A stretch of 62,670 nt of DNA from assembly GCA_020072925.1 (NCBI GenBank), contig JAIQGA010000007.1, forward strand, positions 1 to 62,670, given 5' to 3'. This document shows positions 54,941 to 62,670 of the stretch, piece after piece. How positions within the stretch are numbered: position 1 is the first letter of the stretch; the number at the start of each line of letters is the position of its first letter. This stretch comes from Terriglobia bacterium (GTDB lineage: Bacteria > Acidobacteriota > Terriglobia > UBA7540). A program made the position numbers and the translations under genes. Below the pieces are notes generated by a model. It did no database searches, was not told the DNA's origin, and worked only from the letters and a program-made list of their open reading frames with translations.

Positions 54941-56115
54941 TGCCCAGATCTCCAGGCACGCTGCTCTGCATCACGCCCTTCAAGTCCACGCGCGGCTACG
55001 CCTGGGATCTTCTGGGCAAGCTCAACGCGGCGATGGCCGATCACCTGGCGACGCACGGGATTCCCACGCTGGTGGCTTACCCTGAAATGCCGGCGCCTCC
55101 GCCGGCGCTGGCGGGAAGCGCGGCGCGCGCCATCCAGTTGGATGGCCGCCTCGAGACCGCCGAGTCCGTCCGCGCGACGTCGGGCCTGATACAGCGCGAG
55201 AATGTCAAAGTGATTTGTTCCATTGCCAATCCCGCCTGGAGTTGGAGTTACCTTCGCCTGCGTCGCGCCGGTGTGCGGTGCATCATTGTATACGATCACA
55301 ATTCGGGAGAATACACGCGTCCCCGTGGCCTGAGGCGGCTGGCCAAGTGGCTGCTCGTCCGCGTCCCTGGCGTGGTCGCGGACGTGGTTGTGGCGGTCAG
55401 CGAGTTCGTGGCGCGCCGCCAAATCGAAGCCGGCCTCATCCCGCCCCACCGCGTGGTGACGATTCGAAACGGCCTGCCCACCGTCGAGACCCAGGGCGGC
55501 TCTCAGCGGGTCCGCGCGACGTTTGCGGTGCCCGCGGAGCGCCCTCTCGTGGTCTGCAATTGCCGCGCGACTCCCGAGAAGGGTGTGCACCACCTGCTCC
55601 GCGCCTTTGAACTCGTGGCGCGGAGCCCGGACCTCTCCGGCAAGCGCCCGTTCCTGCTCTACGTCGGCGATGGACCGCAGCTTCCCGAACTGCAAGCCTT
55701 GCGCGAAACCCTGACGGCCAAGGAGGACATTCTCCTGGCGGGCTTCCGCGCGGATGCGAGGGAAATCTTGGAGGGAGCCGATATGTGCGTGGTGCCTTCC
55801 GTGTGGCAGGATGCCTTGCCGTTTGCGGTTATGGAAGGCATGGCGCGCGGCAAGCCGGTGATTGCCACGCGCGTGGGCGGCATCCCGGAGATGATTGAAG
55901 ACGGCGTCAGCGGCGTGCTGGTTCCTCCCGCCGACGAAGCGGCGCTCGCCGCCGCCCTCGCGGCGCTGCTTTCGGATCCCTGCCGCGCCGCCGCCCTCGG
56001 CCAGGCCGCGCGCCAGCGCGTGGCGGAGCATTTCACCCCCCAGCAGCAGGTCCGCCGCCTTACCGCCCTTGTGGAGGCCGGCTTCGGAACGCCCTGCAAA
56101 GAGGTGAGCGGTTGA
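54940..56115 (+). CDS. glycosyltransferase, GT4 family
   Basis: TAATG overlap with the previous gene. The 391-residue protein begins TLLCITPFKSTRGYAWDLLGK and has VICSIANPAWSWSYL, VYDHNSGEYTRPRGL, VVVAVSEFVARRQIEAG, CRATPEKGVHHLLRA and the donor-site pattern VPSVWQDALPFAVMEGMARG with GGIPEMIEDGVSG. All of these are standard GT4 features. The G+C at third positions is visibly higher than in the previous gene (many GCG, CGC, GCC codons), which hints at a different recent history for this pair member. It ends 24 bases from a convergent gene. Confidence 0.86.
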   Translation: MPRSPGTLLCITPFKSTRGYAWDLLGKLNAAMADHLATHGIPTLVAYPEMPAPPPALAGSAARAIQLDGRLETAESVRATSGLIQRENVKVICSIANPAWSWSYLRLRRAGVRCIIVYDHNSGEYTRPRGLRRLAKWLLVRVPGVVADVVVAVSEFVARRQIEAGLIPPHRVVTIRNGLPTVETQGGSQRVRATFAVPAERPLVVCNCRATPEKGVHHLLRAFELVARSPDLSGKRPFLLYVGDGPQLPELQALRETLTAKEDILLAGFRADAREILEGADMCVVPSVWQDALPFAVMEGMARGKPVIATRVGGIPEMIEDGVSGVLVPPADEAALAAALAALLSDPCRAAALGQAARQRVAEHFTPQQQVRRLTALVEAGFGTPCKEVSG

Positions 56116-56139
56116 CCGCCATGGGATGAGTGGAAGGCT

Positions 56140-57063
56140 TTACAGGATCGCCTGCTTCGCCCGCCGGATGGCTCGAATCATGGGCACGGGAAGGTAGCAC
56201 GCCAGCAGGTACAGCCAGGCTCGACCATTGGTCCATCGGTACGTCAGGCTCTTGCGGAGCGCCTGACGCGCCTCTCCCATCATGAATCGGGCAAAATAAT
56301 CGTAACCTAGAGCGCACGAATTCGCCGAGAGTTGATCGAGGATCAGCCGCCGGCTCCGCGAGCTTAAATCCGGCAGCGTGCGCAGCGCCTTCTCGAATAC
56401 CTTCACTCGGGATGAGCCGGCTCTTCCCGTGTCGGAGGAAAGATTCCCGGGGCGATTTCGCTTGATCACCAACGGATCGGTCAGGAGGCTGATCTTCCAG
56501 CGGTGACAGATCCTGAGCCAGAGGTCGCGGTCTTCGGTAACGCGCAAGGATTCATCGAACCCCCCGACTTCAGCCAGGCAGGACCGGCGCACCAGCACTG
56601 AGGAAGTCAGAATGAAATACTCCTGGACCACTTCATCGAAGACGTAGCCGCTTCGCGCGTGGCGGCAATGCTTCAGATACGACGGCTCCACCGATCCTTC
56701 GCTTGACGCCGTGGAGAAATCCGAGCAGACCAGCGCGATTTCGGGTTCCTCGTCCAGCACCCGTACCTGCTTTTCCAGTTTGTGGGGGTCCCAGACGTCG
56801 TCGGCATCCAGAAAAGCGATGTATTCCCCCGTGGCAATCCTGATTCCGTGATTCCGGGCCGCCGATACCCCGGCGTTTTCCTGCCTTACGTAGACGGCAT
56901 TCGGCGCGGCGCTTCTGACCCCTGCCGCCGTGTTGTCTTGCGACCCGTCGTCGACGACCACGATTTCAAAGTCGTGGAACGTCTGAGCCAACACGCTCTT
57001 CAGGGCTTCTGCAACGGTTTGACCGCAGTTGAAAGCGGGGATGACAACTGATACCGTTGGCAC
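56140..57063 (-). CDS. glycosyltransferase, GT2 family
   Basis: The start is GTG at 57063. The 307-residue GT-A enzyme has TVSVVIPAFNCGQTV, EIVVVDDGSQDNTA, RNHGIRIATGEYIAFLDADD (the DxD metal site), LVCSDFSTA, TSSVLVRRSCLAEVGGFDE and a RDLWLRICHRW acceptor region. This is the common family 2 form without membrane domain, although the tail (about 280-307) is hydrophobic and basic. It lies on the minus strand within the otherwise plus-oriented glycan island, followed upstream by an FkbM methyltransferase on the same strand. Confidence 0.87.
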   Translation of the reverse strand: MPTVSVVIPAFNCGQTVAEALKSVLAQTFHDFEIVVVDDGSQDNTAAGVRSAAPNAVYVRQENAGVSAARNHGIRIATGEYIAFLDADDVWDPHKLEKQVRVLDEEPEIALVCSDFSTASSEGSVEPSYLKHCRHARSGYVFDEVVQEYFILTSSVLVRRSCLAEVGGFDESLRVTEDRDLWLRICHRWKISLLTDPLVIKRNRPGNLSSDTGRAGSSRVKVFEKALRTLPDLSSRSRRLILDQLSANSCALGYDYFARFMMGEARQALRKSLTYRWTNGRAWLYLLACYLPVPMIRAIRRAKQAIL

Positions 57064-57111
57064 CGTATGACCTTTTGTTCTCGGTTTAATGGTCGGAGTC
57101 GCGGAACCCTG

Positions 57112-57999
57112 CTAAGCGAAGTAAAGTATCTCCGGCGCTAGTCGATTTTCTCTCGTGATCGTGTATCTTCCCGCCTTGCAGCGGTATTCGGAATTCATTC
57201 GCAAGACTAGCTCCCGAACCATCTTGGCATTTTTCCGAGGGTCGGTAGTGTGTTCCACGGCAATCGCGAGTTGGGGCTGGTAACGACGAAGCGTCTCCGC
57301 CGCGCCATCTAGGGCTTTGAGCTCCGCGCCTTCGATGTCCATCTTGATAAAATCCACACGGGACAACCGCAAATCTTGAACGACCGCGTCAACGGGTTCT
57401 ACATCGACAACGACCTCGTAGGCCGCCTCTTCTGGAGGGATGTTCACGAAGGAGCTGCGGCCGGGGCGTTTCGGGTCGACCGTAAACCGGAGGGTACCAG
57501 TGGAGTCCCATGCGCCTTTGGGCACAACCACCACTGTGCCCGCAGCTATTTCTGAAGCGAGATTCCAACGAAGGGCGAGGAGAGTACCCGGCGTCGGTTC
57601 CATACAGACGACGCGCTGCGCCCCTGCCCTGACCGCCTGCTTCGCGAAGAGACCAACGTTCGCGCCTATGTCAAGCACCACTGCTCCGGGCCTCACGTCA
57701 ACTGTTCCGTGACAGTAAGCCTTCGTCTGGAACTCGTTTACCAGAAAACCCACGTGTCCGACGTTCTCAGTATCCATTGTGGCCAGTTGGCCTAATCGAG
57801 TACGCCAGATTGTTACGCCGCCCTCTTGTCGTACGATCTGAATCTCACGCCGAATCTCTTCCCGGTCCTCCTCGTATTTCCCGTCGTAGAGGGCAACCGC
57901 GGAAAGGGGGCTGTAGAAACGGTCCGGCCCGAATAACGACAGCGCAGCCACCCGGGCAAGCGGATAGAGACGATTGCTCTTCAGCCACTGTGGTATCAC
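57112..57999 (-). CDS. FkbM-family methyltransferase
   Basis: GTG start with GAGG five bases upstream. The 295-residue protein has an N-terminal helix-rich part, then the FkbM methyltransferase fold: PGAVVLDIGANVGLFAKQA (SAM motif I), VVCMEPTPGTLLAL, SSFVNIPPEEA, DAVVQDLRLSRVDFIKMDIEGAELKAL and LAIAVEHTTD. FkbM enzymes O-methylate sugars and other metabolites. It probably methylates a sugar of the exported glycan. It reads in the same direction as the GT2 gene 48 bases downstream, so the two may form a small operon. Confidence 0.87.
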   Translation of the reverse strand: MIPQWLKSNRLYPLARVAALSLFGPDRFYSPLSAVALYDGKYEEDREEIRREIQIVRQEGGVTIWRTRLGQLATMDTENVGHVGFLVNEFQTKAYCHGTVDVRPGAVVLDIGANVGLFAKQAVRAGAQRVVCMEPTPGTLLALRWNLASEIAAGTVVVVPKGAWDSTGTLRFTVDPKRPGRSSFVNIPPEEAAYEVVVDVEPVDAVVQDLRLSRVDFIKMDIEGAELKALDGAAETLRRYQPQLAIAVEHTTDPRKNAKMVRELVLRMNSEYRCKAGRYTITRENRLAPEILYFA

Positions 58000-58237
58000 C
58001 GTAGCCTCATGAACCCAGCACGCGAGTGGACCCCAATTACTTGAGCTCTGGCGCGATTCCTACTTCGAAAGTTCGCGAGCTGATTCTCCCCTAGTTCGGG
58101 CCTTCGAGCAAGATCATTCAGGGCGTGTAGTGTCTTGCATATTCAGGGCATGTGCCTTATTTTAGCAGTGAGCCTGCTGAATCCTGGAAATGCCATTCCA
58201 GCGATCAATTCAGCGTCGCATCCAAGAGCAAGTTATT

Positions 58238-59062
58238 ATGTCCCAAACATTCGAACTGGTCGTCAAGCCGCGCAAAGGTTGGCAACCGCTCGACTTCCAC
58301 GAAATCTGGCTTTACCGCGAGCTCCTGGGTTTCCTGGTCTGGCGGGACGTCAAGGTGCGCTACAAGCAGACCGTGCTGGGGGGCCTCTGGGCGCTTCTCC
58401 AACCTCTCGCCGCCATGTTGATCTTCACCCTGTTCTTCAACCGCCTGGCGGGAATCCAGAGCAACGGCCCGCCCTATCCGCTCTTCGCCTATGCGGGCGT
58501 CACGGCCTGGACGTTCTTCTCGAACGCCGTTTCCGCCTCGAGCAACAGCCTGATCGGCAACCAGCAATTGATTTCCAAGGTCTACTTTCCCCGCATTTTT
58601 GTTCCCATGGGCGCCATTGGCGCCCTGCTGCTGGACATGCTTATCAGCCTGGTCCTCATGTTCGCCCTGCTCCTCTATTATCGCTGGCCCGCGTCCCTGC
58701 TCCTCCTGGAGTTGCCCGTGTTCATGCTGGGCAGTTTTCTGGCGGCCAGCGGCTTTGGGCTTATCCTCTCGGCGATGAATGTCCGGTTCCGCGACGTCAA
58801 GTATGCCGTGCCTTTTGCCGTTCAGATGGGCTTCTTCGTCACGCCGGTGATTTATCCGCTGAACTACATCCCCGCCCGCTATCGCCTGGCCATGTCGCTC
58901 AATCCCATGACGGGCATGGTGGAGGGATTCCGGCACAGCCTGCTGGGCACGGCGGCGCAATGGAATGTCATGGGGCTGTCGCTCGCGGTCAGCGTGCTGA
59001 TCTTCGTGACGGGATTGTACACTTTTCGGCGCATGGAACGCCTCTTCGCGGATATCATCTAA
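58238..59062 (+). CDS. ABC-2 type polysaccharide/polyol exporter permease (Wzm-like)
   Basis: The ATG at 58238 (MSQTFELVV) is preferred to an upstream in-frame ATG at 58190 because homologues begin near this point, though the ribosome binding site is weak. The 274-residue protein has six predicted helices and the ABC2_membrane signature: ELLGFLVWRDVKVRYKQT, GGLWALLQPLAAMLIFTLFF, FPRIFVPMGA, VRFRDVKYAV, and FVTPVIYP with LNPMTGMVEGFR. With the ATP-binding subunit downstream it exports a lipid-linked O-polysaccharide. The stop codon (TAA) is immediately followed by a perfect Shine-Dalgarno sequence and then by a repeat. Confidence 0.9.
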   Translation: MSQTFELVVKPRKGWQPLDFHEIWLYRELLGFLVWRDVKVRYKQTVLGGLWALLQPLAAMLIFTLFFNRLAGIQSNGPPYPLFAYAGVTAWTFFSNAVSASSNSLIGNQQLISKVYFPRIFVPMGAIGALLLDMLISLVLMFALLLYYRWPASLLLLELPVFMLGSFLAASGFGLILSAMNVRFRDVKYAVPFAVQMGFFVTPVIYPLNYIPARYRLAMSLNPMTGMVEGFRHSLLGTAAQWNVMGLSLAVSVLIFVTGLYTFRRMERLFADII

Positions 59063-59068
59063 GGAGGT
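59061..59068 (+). promoter_or_regulatory. orphaned Shine-Dalgarno sequence
   Basis: AAGGAGGT is a full match to the anti-SD core and overlaps the permease stop codon, but no start codon lies within the next 85 bases in a sensible frame. The transporter ATPase starts at 59158 after a palindromic repeat. It is best explained as the original ribosome binding site of that gene. Confidence 0.6.
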
Positions 59069-59084
59069 TTACGCAATACGTCGT

Positions 59085-59140
59085 TTGTAGCGGCGTTCTA
59101 TGAGCGCCGAAAAGACGCCGGTCGCAGGCCGCCGCTACAG
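59085..59140 (+). repeat. copy B of the TGTAGCGGCG repeat, with inverted ends
   Basis: GTAGCGGCG (59087-59095) and CGCCGCTAC (59130-59138) are inverted ends about 35 bases apart. The inner part includes TTCTATGAGCGCCGAAAA, which matches copy A at 4344-4371 apart from one substitution and one inserted base. It lies exactly between the permease and ATPase genes of the exporter. Confidence 0.65.
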
Positions 59141-59157
59141 CAGTGGACATCATCTCA

Positions 59158-60435
59158 ATGCCTCCGATTATCGAAATCAGGAATCTTTCCAAGATGTACC
59201 GCATTGGCGCGCACCTCCATAAGGACGAGACTTTTCGCGAGCTTCTGGTCCGGACCCTGCGCAAGCCCTGGGTCCGCCGGCCGTCTCCCCTGGCAGAGGC
59301 CACCGGCTACTCGGATGACGACTCGATCTGGGCCCTTAAGGACATCAACTTTGACGTCGAGGAGGGTGACGTCGTCGGGATCATCGGCCGCAACGGGGCG
59401 GGGAAAAGCACGCTCTTGAAGATTATTTCCAGGATTACCGACCCCACGGAAGGGTTTGCGCGCATCCGGGGACGCCTCGCCAGCCTGCTCGAAGTGGGCA
59501 CGGGTTTCCATCCCGAGCTGACGGGCCGGGAAAACATCTACCTCAACGGCGCCATCCTGGGAATGCGCAAGGCCGAAATCGAGACGAAATTCGATGAGAT
59601 CGTGGATTTTGGCGAGATTGGCAGGTTCCTCGACACGCCCGTTAAGTTCTATTCCAGCGGGATGTACGTGCGCCTGGCGTTTGCCGTCGCCGCACACCTC
59701 AATCCCGAAATCCTGGTGGTGGATGAAGTCCTGGCGGTGGGCGACCTGGCTTTCCAGAAAAAGTGCCTGGGGAAGATGAGCGAGGTCAGCCAGGGCGGGC
59801 GCACCGTGCTCTTCGTCTCCCATAACCTGGCGGCCGTGCAGAGTCTGTGCCGGAAAGGAGTGGTCCTCAAAGAAGGGCGGCTGGTCTTCAACGGCGGCGC
59901 CAACGATGCGGTGGATCATTACATGCAGATGGTTTCGGGCCCCGGCGAAACCTCGCACGCCAACGTGGTCGATCTCAGTCGTGCCGGGACTCGAAACAGG
60001 AAGTATAGGCCCCTGCTGCGGCGCCTGGAGTTGCTGACCGACAATGGCGTGCCGTTGCTGGGCGGAATCCCCATCGGAGCCCCGCTCAAAGCCCTGATCC
60101 ATTTCCGGCTGGAATCCCCCACCCCCAGCTTCGATGTTGGCCTGGGATTCGATAATCTCTATGGGCAGAGAATTTTTTCGGCACATTCGGCTTACGAGCC
60201 GAAGCGCGTCCACGAGGTCCGGGAGGGCGAGCAGGTCTTTGTTTGCGAGATTCCGCAGCTTACACTGACCCCTGGAGAATACAAGCTTGTTGCGTGGGTG
60301 GAGATTTCCGGCGGTGTTGTTGACCTCGTCGAGGATGCGGCCCGTCTCACTATAGGGGAGTCGGACTTTTACGGGACCGGTAAGGTCCCTCGTTCGGGAA
60401 CCTGCGCCCTCGAGAACCATTGGCGGCTGCAGTAA
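59158..60435 (+). CDS. ABC exporter ATP-binding protein with Wzt-type C-terminal domain
   Basis: ATG 59158 (MPPIIEIRNLSKMYRIG) fits homologues. A GTG at 59143 is in frame but adds only five residues. The nucleotide-binding domain (about 1-245) has Walker A GRNGAGKST, signature YSSGMYVRLAFAVA, Walker B ILVVDEVLAVGD and the H-loop SHNL. Residues of about 265-425 form the C-terminal Wzt-like beta-sandwich (for example SPTPSFDVGLGFDNLYG), which in this family binds the modified end of the polysaccharide to couple chain termination with export. The ribosome binding site is displaced: there is no SD within 20 bases, while a perfect one lies 90 bases upstream across a repeat. Confidence 0.9.
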   Translation: MPPIIEIRNLSKMYRIGAHLHKDETFRELLVRTLRKPWVRRPSPLAEATGYSDDDSIWALKDINFDVEEGDVVGIIGRNGAGKSTLLKIISRITDPTEGFARIRGRLASLLEVGTGFHPELTGRENIYLNGAILGMRKAEIETKFDEIVDFGEIGRFLDTPVKFYSSGMYVRLAFAVAAHLNPEILVVDEVLAVGDLAFQKKCLGKMSEVSQGGRTVLFVSHNLAAVQSLCRKGVVLKEGRLVFNGGANDAVDHYMQMVSGPGETSHANVVDLSRAGTRNRKYRPLLRRLELLTDNGVPLLGGIPIGAPLKALIHFRLESPTPSFDVGLGFDNLYGQRIFSAHSAYEPKRVHEVREGEQVFVCEIPQLTLTPGEYKLVAWVEISGGVVDLVEDAARLTIGESDFYGTGKVPRSGTCALENHWRLQ

Positions 60436-60473
60436 GAGGCCACACCTTCAATTTTGAGCAGTTCAATTAGCCG

Positions 60474-61634
60474 ATGACGCGAGCCCCCGCAGTTACCTCT
60501 GTGCTCTGGCTTAACCCTCTGAAGTATGGCTCGATGGAGGAATACGCGGTTCACCTCTCCCGGGCGCTTACACAACGAGGGTGGCGGAGTATTCTTGTTT
60601 TTTCTGGTCCACTTGCAGCGACTGTCTCCCCTCACTTCGAAGGAAGCGGGGCGGTTATTGAGGTCTTTGAGGACGCCGGAACTTTCAAGCGTTACAGGAG
60701 TCTGGTTCGGATCCTTAGGACATATCGCCCTGATATAGTCCACTTTCACTTTTTCAACGTGTTCACAGTGTTGCCCATTCTTGCCTCGCTCTCGCGCCCA
60801 CGGGCGATATTTTTCACAGATCACGTTCGTGAGGGAGAGGGAATCAGTTGGAAAACAAAGGTTCAGTGCCTGCTTTGGGACCGGGTTGTTTTGCGCCTCC
60901 TAGGCACAAGAGTTCTGGCAGTGTCAGATCACATCAAAAGGACTCTGGTGAATAAGTTCAAAATGGCGCCAGGAAGGGTCCAAGTCCTTTACAATGGCGT
61001 GAACTTGCGTAGATTCCAGGCTCTAGACCCCGACCAGGCAACCTCGCTCAGGAATGAGTTGCACCTGCAGTCCGGGCAGGCAGTGGTGATTTGTGCGTCG
61101 AACCTCAGACCCGAAAAGGGGATCAGTGATCTCCTTGCGGCGGCAAAGGAAGTGCTGGCCAACAAACCGGATTGTATCTTCTTGATCGTAGGCGATGGTT
61201 CGATGGCCGACAAGCTTGAGACAGAAGCCGAGGAGCTCGGAATAGAGAGGAGCGTCCGATTCACGGGCCTTCGTTCTGATGTCGACCGACTTATGGGCCT
61301 GGCTGACTTGGTAGCGGTCCCCTCAACGTGTGGGGAGGCCGCCCCATTTGTCGTTCTTGAGGCAATGGCCTCGGCTCGCCCAACCGTGGCAACCCGCGTG
61401 GGGGGTATTCCGGAATTTGTGGAGGACGGCGTGACGGGTATCCTGGTTAGTCCCCAATGCCCCGGAGAGCTAGCGCACGCTTGCTTGCGCCTTGTCGACT
61501 TGCCAAACGAGGCGGCAGCCATGGGACGCGCAGGCGAGGGAAGGGTGAAAGCCCATTTCTCAATAGATCGATGGGTCCGCGACACCGTCGAACTATACGA
61601 CAATGCGCTGCGCGTCAGGTCGCTAGTTCCCTAG
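60474..61634 (+). CDS. glycosyltransferase, GT4 family
   Basis: The 386-residue protein starts 38 bases after the exporter ATPase. It has WLNPLKYGSMEEYAVHLS (acceptor half), VHFHFFNVFTVLPIL, VLAVSDHIKRTLV, YNGVNLRRF, ASNLRPEKGISDLL and the donor motif VPSTCGEAAPFVVLEAMASA with GGIPEFVEDGVTG. All of this is typical GT4. Codon use is visibly less G/C-biased in the third position than in wzm-wzt just upstream, so this gene may have been acquired separately. The ribosome binding site is weak. Confidence 0.86.
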   Translation: MTRAPAVTSVLWLNPLKYGSMEEYAVHLSRALTQRGWRSILVFSGPLAATVSPHFEGSGAVIEVFEDAGTFKRYRSLVRILRTYRPDIVHFHFFNVFTVLPILASLSRPRAIFFTDHVREGEGISWKTKVQCLLWDRVVLRLLGTRVLAVSDHIKRTLVNKFKMAPGRVQVLYNGVNLRRFQALDPDQATSLRNELHLQSGQAVVICASNLRPEKGISDLLAAAKEVLANKPDCIFLIVGDGSMADKLETEAEELGIERSVRFTGLRSDVDRLMGLADLVAVPSTCGEAAPFVVLEAMASARPTVATRVGGIPEFVEDGVTGILVSPQCPGELAHACLRLVDLPNEAAAMGRAGEGRVKAHFSIDRWVRDTVELYDNALRVRSLVP

Positions 61635-61699
61635 CAATGTCGTAACTCACGGGGGGCCGACGAGCTGTTCCGCATGTTGTTTTGACGCGGTCGTGATTG

Positions 61700-62670
61700 T
61701 TATGGGCCCAGATTAGTCAAACTTAAGTCATCGAAGTAGCGGTACTCGTCGACGAGATTCCCGACCGCGCTGCTTGAGGTTTGCGCCTGCTCCCCTAGTA
61801 CCCAATACTGCAACCCGTAAGCTGTGCCTAAGTTGAGGCACATGGAGTTGCTCACGTCGACGAGCTGGGAGTTGACTGTGGGGTAGTAGGTCCCGTTGAC
61901 CCACAGCTTCAACACGCCGTTGCAAGATCCGGACCACCCGGATCCATTCCACGTGACTCCTGTGCTCGTGTCATTTTGAACCTGTATCTCTATAGAATTC
62001 CAAGTATCAAAATTCAGCGTGGCTTGGGTCCCGTTAACGTATGGATAGTACGCCACGGTCGCGCCGCCCGGAATTGGAGAGTCTTGGACGTTGTACACTA
62101 ACGGGACGTTGTTGACCCCGTTCACCTCACCCTTCAAGAAGAAGCTCCAGCCCGTGGGGGTTCCACTGGGGGTCTGCCAGGCATACAGCAGCTTTCGCTG
62201 GATGCCGTTCACTATCGCACCAGGCGCGGGGTGCTGCAGATAGAGATTAAAGCGAAGATCCCACTTGGTCAGGCCATTCGCAGGCCCACCGATTGGACTG
62301 CTACCACCGTACCAAATGTTCAAGCCGCTATCTTGCGTGCATGGTGTAACCGCACATGTGAAGTAGTAGTGAACCGCCGCGGAGTACTGCGGGCTGGTCA
62401 CATACGTCGAATTGGAATTCATCGTGATGGCGGGATCGGTGTTACTGAACTGGGTCGAGCTATAGGGAAGTGAAAGGCTCCCCGAATCAAAGTTGGACGC
62501 GAAGACGGTGGCGCTGGTGGACGTCGTGCTCGTTGTCGTGGGCGCCGCGATGGTCATGGAATAGGTATAGGAAGCGGTGTTGGTTGCGCTGTCCCTGACT
62601 TGCGCGGCGAAGGCATAAGACGCCGCGTTGGTGGGAGTTCCGGCGAGCGCGCCGGTGGAGGCGTCGAAGG
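61700..62670 (-). CDS. secreted Ig-like/lectin-like protein, possibly polysaccharide-binding or lyase (partial)
   Basis: The frame is open from the stop at 61700 through the right edge of the window, so the N-terminus is missing; an internal ATG at 62557 is not the true start. The upstream part (FDASTGALAGTPTNAASYAF then VRDSATNTASYTYSMTI) is a putative Ig (He_PIG) repeat. A Thr/Ser-rich linker and a C-terminal domain of about 230 residues follow, with LRFNLYLQHPAPG, WSFFLKGEVNG, FDTWNSIEIQVQND, GVLKLWVNGTYY and VDEYRYFDDLSL. That arrangement resembles concanavalin A-like jelly-roll domains of LamG lectins or polysaccharide lyases. It is probably extracellular and could act on, or bind, the polysaccharide made by the adjoining island. 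Catalytic residues are not identified. Confidence 0.65.
   Translation of the reverse strand, partial: FDASTGALAGTPTNAASYAFAAQVRDSATNTASYTYSMTIAAPTTTSTTSTSATVFASNFDSGSLSLPYSSTQFSNTDPAITMNSNSTYVTSPQYSAAVHYYFTCAVTPCTQDSGLNIWYGGSSPIGGPANGLTKWDLRFNLYLQHPAPGAIVNGIQRKLLYAWQTPSGTPTGWSFFLKGEVNGVNNVPLVYNVQDSPIPGGATVAYYPYVNGTQATLNFDTWNSIEIQVQNDTSTGVTWNGSGWSGSCNGVLKLWVNGTYYPTVNSQLVDVSNSMCLNLGTAYGLQYWVLGEQAQTSSSAVGNLVDEYRYFDDLSLTNLGP

Noticed and set aside
59155..60420. 421-codon open frame on the minus strand
   Set aside because: Fully antisense to the Wzt-type ATPase gene, whose Walker and signature motifs prove the plus frame.
1..62670. tRNA, rRNA, CRISPR array, prophage, or transposase genes
   Set aside because: I looked for T-loop-like GTTCGA motifs with flanking stems, for regularly spaced direct repeats and for DDE or tyrosine recombinase motifs, and found nothing convincing.

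Overview
The window looks like a chromosomal contig (roughly 60% G+C by eye) from an acidobacterium. The reasons are two very large TonB-dependent receptors with an N-terminal carboxypeptidase-regulatory-like domain and the 'Oar-like' layout common in Acidobacteriota, an exosortase/PEP-CTERM locus, short GTAG-ended palindromic repeats, and many secreted carbohydrate-active proteins. The phylum call is inference from gene content; no rRNA or tRNA gene is present to confirm it.

Region 1 (1-8.1 kb): the 3' end of a PD40/TolB-like propeller gene, then three minus-strand genes that read as a glycan-utilisation unit: a TonB-dependent receptor, a clan GH-A glycoside hydrolase lipoprotein and a DUF6259-like hydrolase. 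A near-consensus sigma-70 promoter (8049-8077) precedes the receptor. Region 2 (8.2-15.3 kb): a NagB-like sugar-phosphate isomerase/deaminase coupled to a PfkB-family kinase, a TPR protein, and a second TonB-dependent receptor. Region 3 (15.8-22.6 kb): gltB-gltD glutamate synthase and a truncated glycoside-hydrolase-like gene whose homology stops at a palindrome.

Region 4 (22.9-38.6 kb) is the core of an exosortase (EpsH/Xrt) system: three PEP-CTERM proteins, a 20-or-so-TPR lipoprotein, EpsI, the exosortase, an AAA+/Fis regulator, and then a polysaccharide export and synthesis operon (Wza-like exporter, beta-barrel protein, Wzz/GumC chain-length protein, ExeA-like ATPase, BY-kinase, EpsB-type priming sugar transferase). 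Region 5 (38.6-61.6 kb) is a large glycan-assembly island: a frameshifted O-antigen ligase, seven GT4 and two GT2 glycosyltransferases, a polysaccharide deacetylase, an ATP-grasp ligase, a PHP hydrolase, an AsnB-type amidotransferase, a FemAB-like protein with a translationally coupled methyltransferase, an FkbM methyltransferase and a Wzm/Wzt ABC exporter. The window closes in a secreted Ig-like/lectin-like protein that runs off the right end.

The most interesting signal is regulatory. The exosortase gene and all three PEP-CTERM genes each carry an upstream match to the -24/-12 (sigma-54) promoter, one of them perfect, while the polysaccharide genes do not. The only enhancer-binding-protein-like gene here sits between the exosortase and the polysaccharide operon and lacks the GAFTGA loop needed to engage sigma-54. 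Together this suggests an RpoN-controlled regulon of sorted surface proteins plus a rewired regulator of the export operon. Secondary signals are palindromic repeats that appear to have separated a Shine-Dalgarno sequence from wzt and to mark the breakpoint of a decayed hydrolase gene.
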